Made by a program: the position numbers and the translations under genes. A stretch of 64,000 bases of DNA. It comes from Rhyacichthys aspro (lineage: Eukaryota; Chordata; Actinopteri; Gobiiformes; Rhyacichthyidae). The notes under the pieces are model-generated. The model made no database searches and was not told the DNA's origin. It was given only the letters and a program-made list of their open reading frames with translations. Of the stretch, positions 12,901 through 27,251 are shown one piece after another (position 1 is the stretch's first letter; every line of letters starts with the position of its first letter). The DNA is taken from contig CM072165.1 in NCBI GenBank assembly GCA_036850595.1, positions 10,116,109 to 10,180,108 on the forward strand, given 5' to 3'.

Positions 12901-15900
12901 TTTCTGCCACAACAGAACAAAGCGACGTTACTACTGCAGTGTTGACATCTGGGTCAACTGATGGTACCCCAACAACAGACCAGGCTGGAACATCTCAGGC
13001 AACAACTGATGTCACCACAATCAGCGAACAAACAACTGGGCTCACTGATCTCACTTCCACTACAACACAATACATGACAACCGAAGACTCTTTGACAAGT
13101 GCCTTCACTGAGGTTTCCCCAACAACAAGCCCAGACTTTACAACTGCTGCAGTGTTGACGTCTGAACCAACAGTTGTCTCTTCCACGACTGACCAGTCTG
13201 CTACACCCGAGCTCACAACTGGGCCAACTCAATTCACCACAAACGAGCAAAGTGAAACTACCCAGGAACCTCTGACAACCGCAGTTTCTGCCACAACAGA
13301 ACAAAGCGACGTTACTACTGCAGTGTTGACATCTGGGTCAACTGATGGTACCCCAACAACAGACCAGGCTGGAACATCTCAGGCAACAACTGATGTCACC
13401 ACAATCAGCGAACAAACAACTGGGCTCACTGATCTCACTTCCACTACAACACAATACATGACAACCGAAGACTCTTTGACAAGTGCCTTCACTGAGGTTT
13501 CCCCAACAACAAGCCCAGACTTTACAACTGCTGCAGTGTTGACGTCTGAACCAACAGTTGTCTCTTCCACGACTGACCAGTCTGCTACACCCGAGCTCAC
13601 AACTGGGCCAACTCAATTCACCACAAACGAGCAAAGTGAAACTACCCAGGAACCTCTGACAACCGCAGTTTCTGCCACAACAGAACAAAGCGACGTTACT
13701 ACTGCAGTGTTGACATCTGGGTCAACTGATGGTACCCCAACAACAGACCAGGCTGGAACATCTCAGGCAACAACTGATGTCACCACAATCAGCGATGCCA
13801 CTGCAACTCCAGAACAAACAACTGGGCTCACTGATCTCACTTCCACTACAACACAATACATGACAACCGAAGACTCTTTGACAAGTGCCTTCACTGAGGT
13901 TTCCCCAACAACAAGCCCAGACTTTACAACTGCTGCAGTGTTGACGTCTGAACCAACAGTTGTCTCTTCCACGACTGACCAGTCTGCTACACCCGAGCTC
14001 ACAACTGGGCCAACTCAATTCACCACAAACGAGCAAAGTGAAACTACCCAGGAACCTCTGACAACCGCAGTTTCTGCCACAACAGAACAAAGCGACGTTA
14101 CTACTGCAGTGTTGACATCTGGGTCAACTGATGGTACCCCAACAACAGACCAGGCTGGAACATCTCAGGCAACAACTGATGTCACCACAATCAGCGATGC
14201 CACTGCAACTCCAGAACAAACAACTGGGCTCACTGATCTCACTTCCACTACAACACAATACATGACAACCGAAGACTCTTTGACAAGTGCCTTCACTGAG
14301 GTTTCCCCAACAACAAGCCCAGACTTTACAACTGCTGCAGTGTTGACGTCTGAACCAACAGTTGTCTCTTCCACGACTGACCAGTCTGCTACACCCGAGC
14401 TCACAACTGGGCCAACTCAATTCACCACAAACGAGCAAAGTGAAACTACCCAGGAACCTCTGACAACCGCAGTTTCTGCCACAACAGAACAAAGCGGCGT
14501 TACTACTGCAATGTTGACATCTGGGTCAACTGATGGTACCCCAACAACAGACCAGGCTGGAACATCTCAGGCAACAACTGATGTCACCACAATCAGCGAT
14601 GCCACTGCAACTCCAGAACAAACAACTGGGCTCACTGATCTCACTTCCACTACAACACAATACATGACAACCGAAGACTCTTTGACAAGTGCCTTCACTG
14701 AGGTTTCCCCAACAACAAGCCCAGACTTTACAACTGCTGCAGTGTTGACGTCTGAACCAACAGTTGTCTCTTCCACGACTGACCAGTCTGCTACACCCGA
14801 GCTCACAACTGGGCCAACTCAATTCACCACAAACGAGCAAAGTGAAACTACCCAGGAACCTCTGACAACCGCAGTTTCTGCCACAACAGAACAAAGCGAC
14901 GTTACTACTGCAGTGTTGACATCTGGGTCAACTGATGGTACCCCAACAACAGACCAGGCTGGAACATCTCAGGCAACAACTGATGTCACCACAATCAGCG
15001 ATGCCACTGCAACTCCAGAACAAACAACTGGGCTCACTGATCTCACTTCCACTACAACACAATACATGACAACCGAAGACTCTTTGACAAGTGCCTTCAC
15101 TGAGGTTTCCCCAACAACAAGCCCAGACTTTACAACTGCTGCAGTGTTGACGTCTGAACCAACAGTTGTCTCTTCCACGACTGACCAGTCTGCTACACCC
15201 GAGCTCACAACTGGGCCAACTCAATTCACCACAAACGAGCAAAGTGAAACTACCCAGGAACCTCTGACAACCGCAGTTTCTGCCACAACAGAACAAAGCG
15301 ACGTTACTACTGCAATGTTGACATCTGGGTCAACTGATGGTACCCCAACAACAGACCAGGCTGGAACATCTCAGGCAACAACTGATGTCACCACAATCAG
15401 CGATGCCACTGCAACTCCAGAACAAACAACTGGGCTCACTGATCTCACTTCCACTACAACACAATACATGACAACCGAAGACTCTTTGACAAGTGCCTTC
15501 ACTGAGGTTTCCCCAACAACAAGCCCAGACTTTACAACTGCTGCAGTGTTGACGTCTGAACCAACAGTTGTCTCTTCCACGACTGACCAGTCTGCTACAC
15601 CCGAGCTCACAACTGGGCCAACTCAATTCACCACAAACGAGCAAAGTGAAACTACCCAGGAACCTCTGACAACCGCAGTTTCTGCCACAACAGAACAAAG
15701 CGACGTTACTACTGCAGTGTTGACATCTGGGTCAACTGATGGTACCCCAACAACAGACCAGGCTGGAACATCTCAGGCAACAACTGATGTCACCACAATC
15801 AGCGATGCCACTGCAACTCCAGAACAAACAACTGGGCTCACTGATCTCACTTCCACTACAACACAATACATGACAACCGAAGACTCTTTGACAAGTGCCT

Positions 15901-18900
15901 TCACTGAGGTTTCCCCAACAACAAGCCCAGACTTTACAACTGCTGCAGTGTTGACGTCTGAACCAACAGTTGTCTCTTCCACGACTGACCAGTCTGCTAC
16001 ACCCGAGCTCACAACTGGGCCAACTCAATTCACCACAAACGAGCAAAGTGAAACTACCCAGGAACCTCTGACAACCGCAGTTTCTGCCACAACAGAACAA
16101 AGCGACGTTACTACTGCAATGTTGACATCTGGGTCAACTGATGGTACCCCAACAACAGACCAGGCTGGAACATCTCAGGCAACAACTGATGTCACCACAA
16201 TCAGCGATGCCACTGCAACTCCAGAACAAACAACTGGGCTCACTGATCTCACTTCCACTACAACACAATACATGACAACCGAAGACTCTTTGACAAGTGC
16301 CTTCACTGAGGTTTCCCCAACAACAAGCCCAGACTTTACAACTGCTGCAGTGTTGACGTCTGAACCAACAGTTGTCTCTTCCACGACTGACCAGTCTGCT
16401 ACACCCGAGCTCACAACTGGGCCAACTCAATTCACCACAAACGAGCAAAGTGAAACTACCCAGGAACCTCTGACAACCGCAGTTTCTGCCACAACAGAAC
16501 AAAGCGACGTTACTACTGCAGTGTTGACATCTGGGTCAACTGATGGTACCCCAACAACAGACCAGGCTGGAACATCTCAGGCAACAACTGATGTCACCAC
16601 AATCAGCGATGCCACTGCAACTCCAGAACAAACAACTGGGCTCACTGATCTCACTTCCACTACAACACAATACATGACAACCGAAGACTCTTTGACAAGT
16701 GCCTTCACTGAGGTTTCCCCAACAACAAGCCCAGACTTTACAACTGCTGCAGTGTTGACGTCTGAACCAACAGTTGTCTCTTCCACGACTGACCAGTCTG
16801 CTACACCCGAGCTCACAACTGGGCCAACTCAATTCACCACAAACGAGCAAAGTGAAACTACCCAGGAACCTCTGACAACCGCAGTTTCTGCCACAACAGA
16901 ACAAAGCGACGTTACTACTGCAATGTTGACATCTGGGTCAACTGATGGTACCCCAACAACAGACCAGGCTGGAACATCTCAGGCAACAACTGATGTCACC
17001 ACAATCAGCGATGCCACTGCAACTCCAGAACAAACAACTGGGCTCACTGATCTCACTTCCACTACAACACAATACATGACAACCGAAGACTCTTTGACAA
17101 GTGCCTTCACTGAGGTTTCCCCAACAACAAGCCCAGACTTTACAACTGCTGCAGTGTTGACGTCTGAACCAACAGTTGTCTCTTCCACGACTGACCAGTC
17201 TGCTACACCCGAGCTCACAACTGGGCCAACTCAATTCACCACAAACGAGCAAAGTGAAACTACCCAGGAACCTCTGACAACCGCAGTTTCTGCCACAACA
17301 GAACAAAGCGACGTTACTACTGCAATGTTGACATCTGGGTCAACTGATGGTACCCCAACAACAGACCAGGCTGGAACATCTCAGGCAACAACTGATGTCA
17401 CCACAATCAGCGATGCCACTGCAACTCCAGAACAAACAACTGGGCTCACTGATCTCACTTCCACTACAACACAATACATGACAACCGAAGACTCTTTGAC
17501 AAGTGCCTTCACTGAGGTTTCCCCAACAACAAGCCCAGACTTTACAACTGCTGCAGTGTTGACGTCTGAACCAACAGTTGTCTCTTCCACGACTGACCAG
17601 TCTGCTACACCCGAGCTCACAACTGGGCCAACTCAATTCACCACAAACGAGCAAAGTGAAACTACCCAGGAACCTCTGACAACCGCAGTTTCTGCCACAA
17701 CAGAACAAAGCGACGTTACTACTGCAGTGTTGACATCTGGGTCAACTGATGGTACCCCAACAACAGACCAGGCTGGAACATCTCAGGCAACAACTGATGT
17801 CACCACAATCAGCGATGCCACTGCAACTCCAGAACAAACAACTGGGCTCACTGATCTCACTTCCACTACAACACAATACATGACAACCGAAGACTCTTTG
17901 ACAAGTGCCTTCACTGAGGTTTCCCCAACAACAAGCCCAGACTTTACAACTGCTGCAGTGTTGACGTCTGAACCAACAGTTGTCTCTTCCACGACTGACC
18001 AGTCTGCTACACCCGAGCTCACAACTGGGCCAACTCAATTCACCACAAACGAGCAAAGTGAAACTACCCAGGAACCTCTGACAACCGCAGTTTCTGCCAC
18101 AACAGAACAAAGCGACGTTACTACTGCAATGTTGACATCTGGGTCAACTGATGGTACCCCAACAACAGACCAGGCTGGAACATCTCAGGCAACAACTGAT
18201 GTCACCACAATCAGCGATGCCACTGCAACTCCAGAACAAACAACTGGGCTCACTGATCTCACTTCCACTACAACACAATACATGACAACCGAAGACTCTT
18301 TGACAAGTGCCTTCACTGAGGTTTCCCCAACAACAAGCCCAGACTTTACAACTGCTGCAGTGTTGACGTCTGAACCAACAGTTGTCTCTTCCACGACTGA
18401 CCAGTCTGCTACACCCGAGCTCACAACTGGGCCAACTCAATTCACCACAAACGAGCAAAGTGAAACTACCCAGGAACCTCTGACAACCGCAGTTTCTGCC
18501 ACAACAGAACAAAGCGACGTTACTACTGCAATGTTGACATCTGGGTCAACTGATGGTACCCCAACAACAGACCAGGCTGGAACATCTCAGGCAACAACTG
18601 ATGTCACCACAATCAGCGATGCCACTGCAACTCCAGAACAAACAACTGGGCTCACTGATCTCACTTCCACTACAACACAATACATGACAACCGAAGACTC
18701 TTTGACAAGTGCCTTCACTGAGGTTTCCCCAACAACAAGCCCAGACTTTACAACTGCTGCAGTGTTGACGTCTGAACCAACAGTTGTCTCTTCCACGACT
18801 GACCAGTCTGCTACACCCGAGCTCACAACTGGGCCAACTCAATTCACCACAAACGAGCAAAGTGAAACTACCCAGGAACCTCTGACAACCGCAGTTTCTG

Positions 18901-21900
18901 CCACAACAGAACAAAGCGACGTTACTACTGCAATGTTGACATCTGGGTCAACTGATGGTACCCCAACAACAGACCAGGCTGGAACATCTCAGGCAACAAC
19001 TGATGTCACCACAATCAGCGATGCCACTGCAACTCCAGAACAAACAACTGGGCTCACTGATCTCACTTCCACTACAACACAATACATGACAACCGAAGAC
19101 TCTTTGACAAGTGCCTTCACTGAGGTTTCCCCAACAACAAGCCCAGACTTTACAACTGCTGCAGTGTTGACGTCTGAACCAACAGTTGTCTCTTCCACGA
19201 CTGACCAGTCTGCTACACCCGAGCTCACAACTGGGCCAACTCAATTCACCACAAACGAGCAAAGTGAAACTACCCAGGAACCTCTGACAACCGCAGTTTC
19301 TGCCACAACAGAACAAAGCGACGTTACTACTGCAATGTTGACATCTGGGTCAACTGATGGTACCCCAACAACAGACCAGGCTGGAACATCTCAGGCAACA
19401 ACTGATGTCACCACAATCAGCGATGCCACTGCAACTCCAGAACAAACAACTGGGCTCACTGATCTCACTTCCACTACAACACAATACATGACAACCGAAG
19501 ACTCTTTGACAAGTGCCTTCACTGAGGTTTCCCCAACAACAAGCCCAGACTTTACAACTGCTGCAGTGTTGACGTCTGAACCAACAGTTGTCTCTTCCAC
19601 GACTGACCAGTCTGCTACACCCGAGCTCACAACTGGGCCAACTCAATTCACCACAAACGAGCAAAGTGAAACTACCCAGGAACCTCTGACAACCGCAGTT
19701 TCTGCCACAACAGAACAAAGCGACGTTACTACTGCAATGTTGACATCTGGGTCAACTGATGGTACCCCAACAACAGACCAGGCTGGAACATCTCAGGCAA
19801 CAACTGATGTCACCACAATCAGCGATGCCACTGCAACTCCAGAACAAACAACTGGGCTCACTGATCTCACTTCCACTACAACACAATACATGACAACCGA
19901 AGACTCTTTGACAAGTGCCTTCACTGAGGTTTCCCCAACAACAAGCCCAGACTTTACAACTGCTGCAGTGTTGACGTCTGAACCAACAGTTGTCTCTTCC
20001 ACGACTGACCAGTCTGCTACACCCGAGCTCACAACTGGGCCAACTCAATTCACCACAAACGAGCAAAGTGAAACTACCCAGGAACCTTTGACAACCGCAG
20101 TTTCGGCCACAACAGAACAAAGCGGATCATCTGAGGCAACAACAACTATTATGACTTTATCTACTCAGCACCCTACCAACCTCCCTCCAGAAAATTCAAC
20201 ACAACTATCAACTTTATATCCGACAGCATCTTCTACCATACAGTCGACTGTACCACAATTTACAGTCTCAACAACACCATCCTCTCAACCACCAACCAAT
20301 TCTACCACAATTTCAACAGTCCAACCAACACATGAAGTTACGATTGCAACATCAGAGCCAGGACAATGCCAAATCGGTCTTAATGGATCTTCCTGTGAAT
20401 TTGTTGAAAGTGGTATTAAGCCTGGTAAATATTTACAAATAGTGACTTGGAATGATGCAGTGTTTTTTTCTTTTGCATAAAATTAACAGAATACTGGCCT
20501 TTGTACAGGTATCATCAACAGAACAATAGTAGTTAATATGATAATCAGTGGAGAATATGATGAGAAATATGATGACAAAACATCCCACCAATACGAAGAA
20601 TTTGTTGGAAACTTCACAAATCAGGTAAGAGAAAACAGACTCACATAAACTATATCCAAATATTCAACAAGCGCAACAAGTTTACTAGGCCTTACAGAGC
20701 AAACACTGTAGCACACTGCATCATTACACTAATGCAAGCTAACATTGCACTTGGAGCTATGTAATGAATCACTGGGTGATTTCTCTCAAGAACCACTGGT
20801 TATACAGCCGCCAAATCGAGAAAAACAAAAAACTAACTACAAGCAGCAAAGCTGTGTTACATCATTAGAATACAGCTGATATCTACCTATCATTTATAAT
20901 TTCCTCATGTAGCTCAAATGTTGTTTTTATATTGCAACAGATGATAGAATACTACCTGACTCAAGAGATAAAAAACTTCAAAGACGTTGCTGTAATTAGT
21001 GTCAGGTAATGTTTTTCAAATCTTGTAAACTGCATCAGTTTTATTGAATTGGCTTCCTGGCAATATCTTGTTTGTTGTTTCAATATCAAATGTTTTAAAG
21101 TTTGTATTTTCTATCCGTTGCATTCCTGATGCCTTTTCTTAGCCGTGCAAACCAAATGGTCAGATTTTCAAAAAGCCTTTGGAAAGGTTCATGGAAAAGA
21201 CCACGGGGGAATGTGTTGGATATCTACAGAGGTGGACCAAGAGCAGAAGGGTGATCATCATCTCTTAATTATTCCAATATTAAAATGTACAATAATATTT
21301 AAGTACAAATATTTTATTTTTTTTCTTTCAGAGTTCGTGTCATTCACAATGTTGTTTTAGATATTCCAAATAATGCAAATGGAGAGCAGCAGTATGAGGA
21401 AAATGCTTCTGCAGTTAAGGCTGCTGTTGAATCTCTTCCAAACTGCACTGAAGGTACAATCAGGAAACTAACCTATAAATAACCGGGAAAATATTTGGTC
21501 AGATTCCACATGAAACAAATGAATTACTTTTTTTTTTACAATTTTCAGATTGTCCTGCCTTTAAAGTCACAGCTCCCACAGCGACTACAGCACAGGTGGA
21601 TCTGACAGGTCAGTATCAGTCATTCAGTTTTTTGTTTGCATGTTTCTTCCAGTGTCTATATTTCTTTGTGTATTCCACTATTAAACTGTAAAACCCATCT
21701 GTTTTTGTGGCATTTTCAGGTGTCTGTGAACATCTCGTGGAAAATTCAGATTTTGCTGTGCATTATGAAGCTGTAATAATTGATAATAAAGTAACTTGCG
21801 TGACTGAATGTAGCAGTCATCATTCGAACTATAAAAGATGCTACAACAAGGGCATCTGTTTAGTCTACAGGGACTTTGGACAAATTTGCAGGTATGCTGA

Positions 21901-22845
21901 TCATACAGTTTGATGTATTTTTAGAACAGATTCTCAGGTTAACATGGCTTGTTTTGTTAAAGTATATAGTAAGTAAGCAAGTAAAATAGTCAGTGTCCCT
22001 TTCTTTTTCTTTTACAGGTGTCATAATATTAATGATACTTGGTACTTGAACAGTGACTGCAGCCTGCCTATACACAAGACTGCGTTCTTTGCTGGACTAA
22101 GTGTGACCCTTGCTTTTATGTTGGTGGTAATTGGAGTATTAACCGCATTCTTAATAAGAAACAAACAAAAGAAAAGGTAGGAATTCACAATCACCTCCTT
22201 AATGCTCATACTGCACAATATATTGCATCAACAACAACAAATAAACAGTGCCTGGTTTGCATGAATGTTACGGTAATCCAAGTTCAGATCATGATTTGCA
22301 TGTCAAAATCAAATTTTATATCAGTAGTCAGACCAAATAAAAAAAATTGTGACACCAGCATGGCCAGGGGAAGTTTAAGTTTAGAATTTCTTTCTTTATT
22401 TGTTTAATCAAAAAAAAAGTTTAGGGTTCAAGTCATCATTGCTATATCAAATAAAGTCATTGCATATGCTACTTTTTTGTTATGTACAGTGTATTTTTTT
22501 GCTGTGTGTTTTGTAGGATCAGAAGTATTACAGAACAACTGGTAAATCAATGGCTGACGGAGGAATTTGAGTGGTCAAGACCTAACAATGACATCTATTT
22601 ATTTAACAATGGTATTTATTCTGTATTTTTACATAAAATATTGTGTAAAAATTATGAAGTGTAAAAACTGTTACTAAAAGAATTATGTTTACGAATGTCA
22701 TGCTCTAGGGGATTTTAACAATCCTTCATTCACACATGATGGATATGCTCCATATGAGGATGGCGCTGGTGTTCAGAGACAAGCTCAAGTGCGCCCCAAT
22801 GGACCTCCCTTGAATCCGGGGTCTGGACTATCAACAGTCACATGA
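9972..22845 (+). CDS. giant membrane mucin B, MUC3/12/17-like
   Basis: Tandem paralogue of mucin A, about 3507 aa, 11 coding exons: 9972-10047, 11011-20424, 20509-20624, 20941-21005, 21143-21250, 21332-21453, 21549-21608, 21720-21891, 22018-22176, 22517-22611, 22709-22845. Phases match the paralogue; exons of 116, 60 and 172 bp are the same size in both. The start is the ATG at 9972, opening signal peptide MERICFIIFFILLISCSYSV. Exon 2 encodes a Lys/Asn-rich segment of about 170 aa, then a Thr/Ser mucin domain of 134-aa repeats, then a degenerate EGF with two cysteines. SEA strands follow (VVNMIISGEYDEKYDD, FKDVAVISV, VRVIHNVVLDIP), then an intact juxtamembrane EGF (CVTECSSHHSNYKRCYNKG), a transmembrane helix (FFAGLSVTLAFMLVVIGVLT) and a tail with NQWLTEEFEWSR. 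Likely a tethered epithelial mucin. Repeat copy number depends on assembly accuracy. Confidence 0.87.
11523..20123 (+). repeat. 402-bp coding tandem repeat, 21 full units plus a half unit
   Basis: In-frame minisatellite filling most of mucin B exon 2. The 134-aa unit begins VSPTTSPDFTTAAVLTS and ends TSAFTE. Units are almost identical at the DNA level. Unit starts are 11523, 11925, 12327, 12729, 13113, 13497, 13899, then every 402 bp to 19929. Units 4 and 5 are 384 bp because the same 18 bp (residues DATATP) is missing. Diagnostic variants include G/A giving Val/Met after DVTTA, an Ala in unit 2 (PATDQ) and a Gly in unit 8 (SGVTT). The last unit stops after TTEQS, at an internal half-repeat boundary. 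Confidence 0.97.
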
Positions 22846-25800
22846 TATACATAGAAATTACATGAACAATAATGTGACGCAGACTTCATCCAACTGCCTG
22901 GTCAGAGCATTGAGAATCTGGGATAGTGCAATGGCTGCTTTTTATATGGTTTGTTGTTGTTAATGATTGCACTCTATGAGTAATAATGGGTGGGCTTGAC
23001 TACAATTAGATTAAATTACCATTACATTACAAAAGAAACAGATGGCTGACTGGGAACTGTTTTTCCCTTTGCACTACTTATTATTATTATTGTTAATAAT
23101 ATATTATTTAAGATTGGAGGCACCTTAGTATGTATGTCTAATTCCTTGTTCCCGCTTGTCCTGCCACAGTTAAACCAATTATTAATATTATAATTTGTTG
23201 TCTATTATGTTTTATTATAATCTAAATGCCAATCCCTTAGCAATGGTAAATGATATCAACTGTGTACTGTACTTTAAAACTGTAGCCACTAAGAGGCACT
23301 GTTGTGTAAATGTGGCTTCCTTACCTCTGCAGTTAGTAAAATTCCATTAATTCAAGACCTAATAATCTATGTTTAAATATATATACAGCGGATAGTTGCT
23401 GTTATGAAGACATGTGGAAGTTATGCCTCTTTCTATTTTTCTTAAAGTAAAACTAAATATTGCACATGTGGCTGTGCGTAAGACTAGCATACACTCTCTG
23501 ATGGGATTTACCGATGTTAAGAGGAATAGTCACCTTGTACAGATCCACTTGCACCAAGCCTCAGAGGCAGTCATATGGTTGACTGAAGAATCATAATGAC
23601 GCTGACGTAAAACTCTTTGAATGGGAGCGCTCCACTTATTTGAAAGGCTGCTAAAAATGTCTTCATGACTAAAAGGCATGAATGTGAAGATGGGATATTT
23701 TTAGAGCATTTAATTGTTTTAATAACACTTTCTGTTTTGTTTTGTTTTTTTGCTTTGTGTTATGCGGATTATTTACATGTTTGGTTGGGTGTTAGTAGAT
23801 GTGTTGTTAGTAGATATTGCACATTACCTTAATAAAATAAAAAGGAAATATACCCAGGGCTTATAATAAGCATTTCAGATTATTTGTTATTGAGTGAGAG
23901 ACTCATTAAAGTATACAGCACATGCTGCAAATCTGTTCTGCTTTCTGTTTGGGTAGAAAGGATGTGAAATCAGAATCGTTATACTTTGTTGTAAAGCAAA
24001 GTAAATGACTTGACTCAAACTAAAGATAACATGGCTATTTGCATTTTGTCTTAATAAAAAAAAAAAAAAAAAGGTATAGAGATTGATCTGTTGTGTAAAA
24101 TGCTGGTAAATAACTGTCTTTGAAAAATCTGGGCCATTAAAAAGGCACCTAAATGCAGCATAAGCTCTGCTGTAGTCTGTGAATGTAGCTATTGTAACAA
24201 ACTGGTGAAGTCCTAGGGTTATGTAATGGGCACTGTTTCTCGGTGCGTCTAGTGTGTCTTAGTAAGCGAAGACTGATGGACAAAAAAAAAAAAAGAATTG
24301 GCCCAGCACATTGGGAGGAGAGATTGATGTGCTGTGGCCAGTCCGTGTTGCTGCAGTAGCAATTAGATAATAGGTCTGGATCAGCAGCACTCAGCCTTCT
24401 CAACACTATTAGAAATTAGATAGCCTTATAGTTCACTTTATAAACCTGTACCGACCAACTCTGATCTCATCTGGGCTCCTGATTTATCATATTATATATT
24501 GCAAAGTGTATTCAAAACATATTCAAAGCCTAATGTTTAATGCATTTTGTACATTGCACCAGTGGGTTTAAAACAAATAAGAATAAAAGAATAAATTCAA
24601 AATAATCTATGTAAAAAAAAAAACTGAGGCGTGGTCTCACTGTCTAGGAATTACAGATGCACTGTGTAGTATACGGTTGAACAAAATGGTGCAACACTAT
24701 TTTCCAATACTGTATAAATGTGTCAAAAACACAATGGAAGTTTTAGTACTTCTTGTCCTTGTTTCTACAAATGACCAGAGTGGACAAACTAAGTACTGCT
24801 GGAGAAGAAGTACATTTATATTTCATTTTGAACACACAATCTATCATTATGACCTATATTGATTTACATATGAAATAACCTACAGCTTTCTAGCATGAAA
24901 TAGTTTGTTCTCTCATTATCTTAAGATATTTCTTTAAGGAAAAGCCTAGAGTTTATTCCAATTAACCCTTTGTCAAGCCACGCCCATGGCCCCGCCCACC
25001 TAGGTTACAGTTGCTTGTATTTGTTCTTGGAAAATGTGGCCTAAATTCTATTGCCCCTGGAGTTCCTGATTGTCCTAATGCCCCAGCCCCTCCACATTTC
25101 AAGAATGATAAAGATTTGTGATTTTCTTCTTTGTGCCTGTCTGCCCTCGGTTGTAAAGGTCAAACTAGTTCGACAGTAATACAGTGATTCATTGCCAAAA
25201 CAAGACCTGCCATATCCATGAAAAGGACCACAGTTTTGATTCTGATGTACTGAGGTATATTGTAAAAACAATAGTCGCACGGATCACACTGAGATCATTA
25301 ACCCTCGAATTCAGTGGTTTTTATACATTACTTAACTTACAGAGAAGTGGACAGTCCATTTAGCAGATGGGATTTATGGCACGCAGCAGTGCAGATCACC
25401 CTGAACAGTGTCTGCACTTTTCAGCCACACCATATTGATTTTATAATATACCGTCAGTGGTGGTGCTATTTACTAAGAGCTATTTGCCGTTATGCTGAGA
25501 CAGACACTGGAATAGAGGGCACCCAAAACAGGCTCTTTAGCTTTGACTGAATCAGCTCTGTTTCATATTTTGTCACTGTGCTATAGCTTATGTTAAAACG
25601 CTTGGTTCTGTTAAAAAAAGCATACCTTGGCATATTACTATCCATGGACCACATCCTTTCTAACTGCTGCCGTCTTGTCTATACATAAAATCGGGAATAG
25701 AATAGTCTTTAGCGTAGATGTAAATCATAAATTTAACAGATTAAAGCCAAAGTGATTCATTATGCGGACACACATTTTAGAGATGTGGCTATAAGGCAGT

Positions 25801-27175
25801 GTCCAAGAAAAATATGGAAGCCTAGATGTAATGTCCACTGTATATGTGTGTGTCTTGGTGTGTGTGCGTTTTAATGGACCCAGAGGATGGAGGAGAGGTG
25901 GGACAGGTCAGATTCAAGGCACTTACACTGATTAAAGCTCTCTCTGCTGCATTTCTACCCCCCCTCCTTTGCTTTCCTCTGTTAATCTTCTCTCCTCTTC
26001 TTTCCATTCCCTCATTCTCCTGCTGCATCTACGGTAAAGGCAAAACAGACGAGTTAACAGTGAAAGCATCAGTTTAACATGATAAATGTGTGAAGGATCA
26101 TCTTAGTTTTTGCTCATGCTCTGCTTACAACTTACTTGGCCCACATGTTTATTTCTTTTCCTGCAGCAGCTGCTACCATCTCTTTTGGAGTCTCCCAAGC
26201 CCACCGGACCCTCCTCTTTTCTGGCAAATGCAGAAAACACGGTGTAAACATTGCAATGCTGTTTTTACACATAAAATACATCATATGCTGAGCCCAGAAA
26301 CATACACCTGATGCATAAACAGCACATGCGAACAGCCTCGTTGGTCTCAGAGGGTTTGATTCTCCACTTGCGGCTTTCAGTGTGAATACGTACAATTTGG
26401 AAAATGATCTTCCATCATCAGTCCTGCGATCGTTGCTTAATTGTCTTCAATGATTCAGTACTAGAAGAAAAAAACACAGGAAAACAACCTAATTTCAAAT
26501 CATGTGATATGAAACACATTACAATGGAACCAAAAATTCAATTTAAAGGGAGTAGAGAGACTGTATGGAAAAAAATTGTCTCCATTCCATGTACTGAACC
26601 ATATCAGACACCCCAATTTTTTATGAATAGTTTGAGGTAAAAGCAAAGGGTAGTAAACAGATGCCCATCTTATTTCCATTCAATTATTATAACACAATTT
26701 CATGTCAAATCATGATGTCAACTTGCTATGTTTACGCCTTAGGACGCACACCGTAACTCTATGGCTGAGACTCCTTGCTGTTTGTAATCGTAGTGAGCTC
26801 TAGCACATACATACACACTTATAACATTCCCACAACTCAAAGCATATCTAGTATTAGACATTTGCAGAACAGCTGTTGTCTCCAGTGGCAGTAAAAGCTA
26901 AACAGTTGTCTGTTTCCAGGCTGGAGCGGCAGGGACATGGTCTTGCATGTATATGTGGCTCAAGGACAACCAAACCCATTTAAGTTATTTTTGTTAGTGC
27001 TATTGCTAGAGTAATATGCACAGACTCCTCAACGTGTAAAGTTAGCTGTATCACAGTCATAGGCCATTAATTAGATAATGCAAATTAAATATAATATATA
27101 ATGTGTTATAATAACAATATATATAATGCGTTTTAAAAACAAAAATTGGAAATGGGCCGAAGATATTGTTAGTTG

Positions 27176-27251
<76 letters not shown>

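Noticed and set aside
11748..20120. Repeated minus-strand open frames of 122, 116 and 79 aa (Cys/Trp/Ser-rich) every 402 bp across mucin B
   Set aside because: They are mirror frames of the tandem repeat, each ending at a stop once per unit. They recur only because the DNA repeats and have no start, splice or family support.
21145..21360. Reading frame MQTKWSDFQKAFGKVHG over the mucin B SEA insert
   Set aside because: Upstream exon phase (AG left over) forces the other frame beginning SRANQMV, which alone rejoins VRVIHNVVLDIP in frame.
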